A DNA stretch of 10,410 nt from an uncultured Longilinea sp. GTDB lineage: Bacteria; Chloroflexota; Anaerolineae; Anaerolineales; Anaerolineaceae. Below the pieces are notes generated by a model that was not told where the DNA came from, did no database searches, and saw nothing but the letters and a program-made list of their open reading frames with translations. Both the position numbers and the translations under genes were made by a program. Of the stretch, positions 7,985 to 10,410 are shown one piece after another (positions within the stretch are counted from its first letter, which is position 1; each line of letters begins with the position of its first letter). The stretch lies in assembly GCA_937863945.1 (NCBI GenBank), contig CALMIB010000221.1, positions 1-10,410 on the forward strand. Reading direction: 5' to 3'.

Positions 7985-8040
7985 GCACCCGATATTCGTT
8001 TTTCCAGGTATTGCTCAAGTGCTGTATCCGGATCACGGTT

Positions 8041-10410
8041 TTAAGACGGTCTCGCTTCGGGAATTTCAAAATAGAAAGTACTGCCTTTCCCAAGCTGGCT
8101 TTCCACCCACACGCGCCCGTTATGCCGCTCGGCGATCGATTTTACGATGGCCAACCCCAGCCCGGTCCCGCGTTGTTGGTAGGCTTCGCGCCGGCCGCTG
8201 CGGTAGAATTTTTCAAACAACCGCGGCAGATCCAGGGGCGCAATCCCGATGCCGTTGTCATTTACCTCAAACAAAATGCTCTCCGCGCGGCGCGTCAACC
8301 GGACCTTCACGTGGCCGTTGGTATGCGTGTATTTCACCGCGTTTTCGATCAGGTTATAAAACGCCTGTTGCAGCAGTGCCGGGTCGGCATTGACAACAAT
8401 CGGCTGCAGGTCGGTGGTATCCAGAGCCAGGGTGATGTTATTCTGGACCGCTTGCGGCTGCAGAGAGGTCATCACCTGGTCCACGATCTCATTGAGAAGC
8501 ACCCGTTCGATCCGCAGGCCGATACCGGTTTCGATGCGGCCTAAATCCAGCAGGTTGTTTACCAGCCGGGTCATGTTTTCTACCCCGGTCATGATTTTGC
8601 GGGTGTAGCTCTGCTGCTGATCGTTCAATTCACCCACCATCTGAAGCATGGCGGTGTAACCTTTCATGAGCGTCAGGGGCGAGCGCAAATCGTGACTGAC
8701 CGTCGACACAAAGTCGGACTTGATCGCGTCCAATTCCTTGTACTGGGTGATGTCCTGCAAAATCAAGATCCGGCCTACCCTGCGCGTTTCAGCGACCACG
8801 GAGGATACGCTGGCATGGTAAACCTTATTGTTCCCCAGGGTGATTTCGCTGGATTGGATGCGGTCCGTCAACGGCGCTTTGGCCAGCTGGATCAGTTCAG
8901 GCACAGCCAGCACGTCCTCCATGCTCCTGCCGGTCGTGGCCGAGGCAATCAGGCCGACCGTTTGAAGCGCCGCGGGGTTGACCAGCAGCAATCGGCCCTG
9001 CTCGTCGAACACCAGGACGGGTTCGGGTGTGGAAGCAAGCACCGCTTCCAGCCTCTGCCGGCCCACCTCAGCATTGGCATACAGGCTCGCATTGGCCGCT
9101 GCAAGCGCAGCTTGAGCAGTCAGCGTGGAAACAAACCGGATTTCTTCCTCGGAGAATTGCCGGGGGGCATCATAGCCAACCCACAAAGCGCCAAAGAACA
9201 GGCTCTCGTGGTAAATTGGCATGGCCAATAACGCGGCTGGCGCTGGTTGTCCGGCTTTCAAATTCAAACGGCGCATGCGCGCCATATTGGGCATCACCAG
9301 GACGTCCGTCCGCTGGACTTGTTCAACGATCAAGGCATCCAACCCGGAATACAGGTTGGCGGCCGGTCCAGCGCCGAAGGCGGCAGGTTGCCCCTCCTCT
9401 TGACCCAGGGAAACCGGTTGTACGATGACAATTCGCGCGGTCGACACGCCTTCACCCAGGGCAGCGTTGATGATCGGCGCAACGGCTTTTTCAATTTCCA
9501 GGTTGGCTGCCACGCCCTGGCTGACCGTGAGCAGCCGGTTCAGCTCATGCAGTCGAGCCTTCAAACTCAGCCGCATGCGTTCAAAAGCGCCGCTGAGTTG
9601 CCCCACCTCATCCACCCCGGAAACCATCAGGGGAGAATCCAATTGACCCTGCGAGATCAGCGCTGCCTGTGAGGCCACTGTCCGAAGCGTGGTGGTGATG
9701 CCACGCAGGCTGAAACGCAGAAGGAAAAACACCACAACGATCAATCCCAGCAGGATGAGCAATAAAGGCACCGCGATGCTTAACGCCAGGCTCTGAACCT
9801 GGGTTGATGGCAGGTTGACGACCACCTTCCAGGAATGTCCCATGCTGGGTTGAATGTACACCATGCGCTGGGTACCCATCTGCGAAATTTCTTCAAAAAA
9901 TTCCGCCGTTTCCGGGATTTTGCCCGGATAGTCGCTCATCACCAGCGAAGAGGTATTCAGGGTGGTGTAAAGGATTTTTCCAAATTCATCCAGGATGACA
10001 CCTTCGCCGCCCATCGCGCTGATCTCCTGCAACGCCTGGATCGCCGGTTGGGTAAACGGATTGCTCTGCATATCCGTCCACCCCACGATCGCCCCCAGAC
10101 CGGATCCCATTTCGTCCTGAATTTCAGCGACAAACACAACCTGGGCAGAGGTCTCGCCGGGGATCGCGTTCAGTGTATAGGTTTGAATCAGGACGCCTTT
10201 CATGGCCAGGTCAATCGCGGTTTCCTCCTGATCGCCCAAAGAGAACTGCCGGCCGGCAGGAGCCTGGGCAATCAGCGCACCACTGGCATCAAACAATCCC
10301 AGGCGGGTGAAAAATGGCACCGAGCGGAGCATTTGTTCCAGTTCAGCGACCTGATCCTCCGGCGGCACGCACCGAACCGCGTTGGTGATGAGCGCCCCGA
10401 CGAGCGCCAG
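8041..10410 (-). CDS. Membrane sensor histidine kinase (Cache-like sensor, TM, HAMP, GAF, PAS, HisKA, HATPase_c), N-terminus cut by window edge
   Basis: This is a two-component sensor that autophosphorylates and passes phosphate to an unseen response regulator. The frame is open to the right edge, with 14 more codons before the first GTG at 10368. Numbering from that GTG: residues 1-190 look like an extracytoplasmic double-Cache sensor (LGLFDASGALIAQAP; later GVILDEFGKILYTT); 194-219 are one transmembrane helix; 219-272 a HAMP linker; about 283-430 a GAF domain; about 433-543 a PAS domain (PEPVLVFDEQGRLLLVNPAA). HisKA follows with the phospho-acceptor His559 in TVSHDLRSPLT. The HATPase_c domain has the N box (NLIENAVKYT, 672-681), G1 box (DNGIGI, 704-709), F box (LFEKFYR) and G2 box (GTGLGLAIVKS, from 734). 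All kinase signatures are intact. A first transmembrane helix is expected beyond the edge. Ligand and partner are unknown; adjacency to rpoC need not mean a functional link, since rpoC has its own promoter. Confidence 0.95.
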   Translation of the reverse strand: MALVGALITNAVRCVPPEDQVAELEQMLRSVPFFTRLGLFDASGALIAQAPAGRQFSLGDQEETAIDLAMKGVLIQTYTLNAIPGETSAQVVFVAEIQDEMGSGLGAIVGWTDMQSNPFTQPAIQALQEISAMGGEGVILDEFGKILYTTLNTSSLVMSDYPGKIPETAEFFEEISQMGTQRMVYIQPSMGHSWKVVVNLPSTQVQSLALSIAVPLLLILLGLIVVVFFLLRFSLRGITTTLRTVASQAALISQGQLDSPLMVSGVDEVGQLSGAFERMRLSLKARLHELNRLLTVSQGVAANLEIEKAVAPIINAALGEGVSTARIVIVQPVSLGQEEGQPAAFGAGPAANLYSGLDALIVEQVQRTDVLVMPNMARMRRLNLKAGQPAPAALLAMPIYHESLFFGALWVGYDAPRQFSEEEIRFVSTLTAQAALAAANASLYANAEVGRQRLEAVLASTPEPVLVFDEQGRLLLVNPAALQTVGLIASATTGRSMEDVLAVPELIQLAKAPLTDRIQSSEITLGNNKVYHASVSSVVAETRRVGRILILQDITQYKELDAIKSDFVSTVSHDLRSPLTLMKGYTAMLQMVGELNDQQQSYTRKIMTGVENMTRLVNNLLDLGRIETGIGLRIERVLLNEIVDQVMTSLQPQAVQNNITLALDTTDLQPIVVNADPALLQQAFYNLIENAVKYTHTNGHVKVRLTRRAESILFEVNDNGIGIAPLDLPRLFEKFYRSGRREAYQQRGTGLGLAIVKSIAERHNGRVWVESQLGKGSTFYFEIPEARPS

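Noticed and set aside
7985..8040. Terminator for the histidine kinase gene
   Set aside because: Only a short palindrome (ATCCGGAT) is seen, with no adequate stem and no U-tract before the rpoC promoter.
10366..10368. GTG as the true start of the histidine kinase
   Set aside because: The frame continues open to the window edge, no clear Shine-Dalgarno sequence precedes it, and a first transmembrane helix is still missing, so the gene probably extends beyond the window.

Overview
The window looks like core chromosome from a GC-rich member of the Chloroflexota, most likely class Anaerolineae. This rests on the style of the RNA polymerase beta' N-terminus, the GyrA-like active-site region, and the Cache-HAMP-GAF-PAS histidine kinase. 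The placement comes from remembered family resemblance, not from a search. There are no insertion sequences, CRISPR arrays, tRNAs or rRNAs, and gene density is high.

Layout, left to right. Positions 3-557 (+) hold the 3' end of a gene whose product ends in the tail of a probable TIM-barrel domain fused to a SnoaL/NTF2-like domain. Positions 561-590 form a bidirectional terminator between this gene and the converging topoisomerase gene. Positions 612-3470 (-) encode a type IIA topoisomerase A subunit (GyrA/ParC family) with a degenerate GyrA box and a long Lys/Ala/Pro-rich tail. Positions 3532-3564 are the rpoC terminator. Positions 3590-7825 (-) are rpoC. Positions 7826-8040 are the rpoC promoter and leader region. 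Positions 8041-10410 (-) are a sensor histidine kinase that runs off the right edge.

The minus-strand order is therefore kinase, rpoC, topoisomerase A. The usual rpoB partner is not upstream of rpoC. Instead rpoC has its own near-consensus promoter, a leader of about 125 nt and a strong intrinsic terminator, so it appears to be a single-gene transcription unit. The topoisomerase gene lies beyond that terminator and probably has its own promoter. All four genes look intact where visible; the two outer ones are cut by the window edges. No novel multi-gene system is evident. The most interesting points are rpoC separated from rpoB, its structured leader with a possible 20-codon leader ORF, lineage-specific changes in beta' (an N-terminal coiled-coil insertion and a divergent F-loop), and the topoisomerase's missing canonical GyrA box, Met at the quinolone-contact position, and basic tail.
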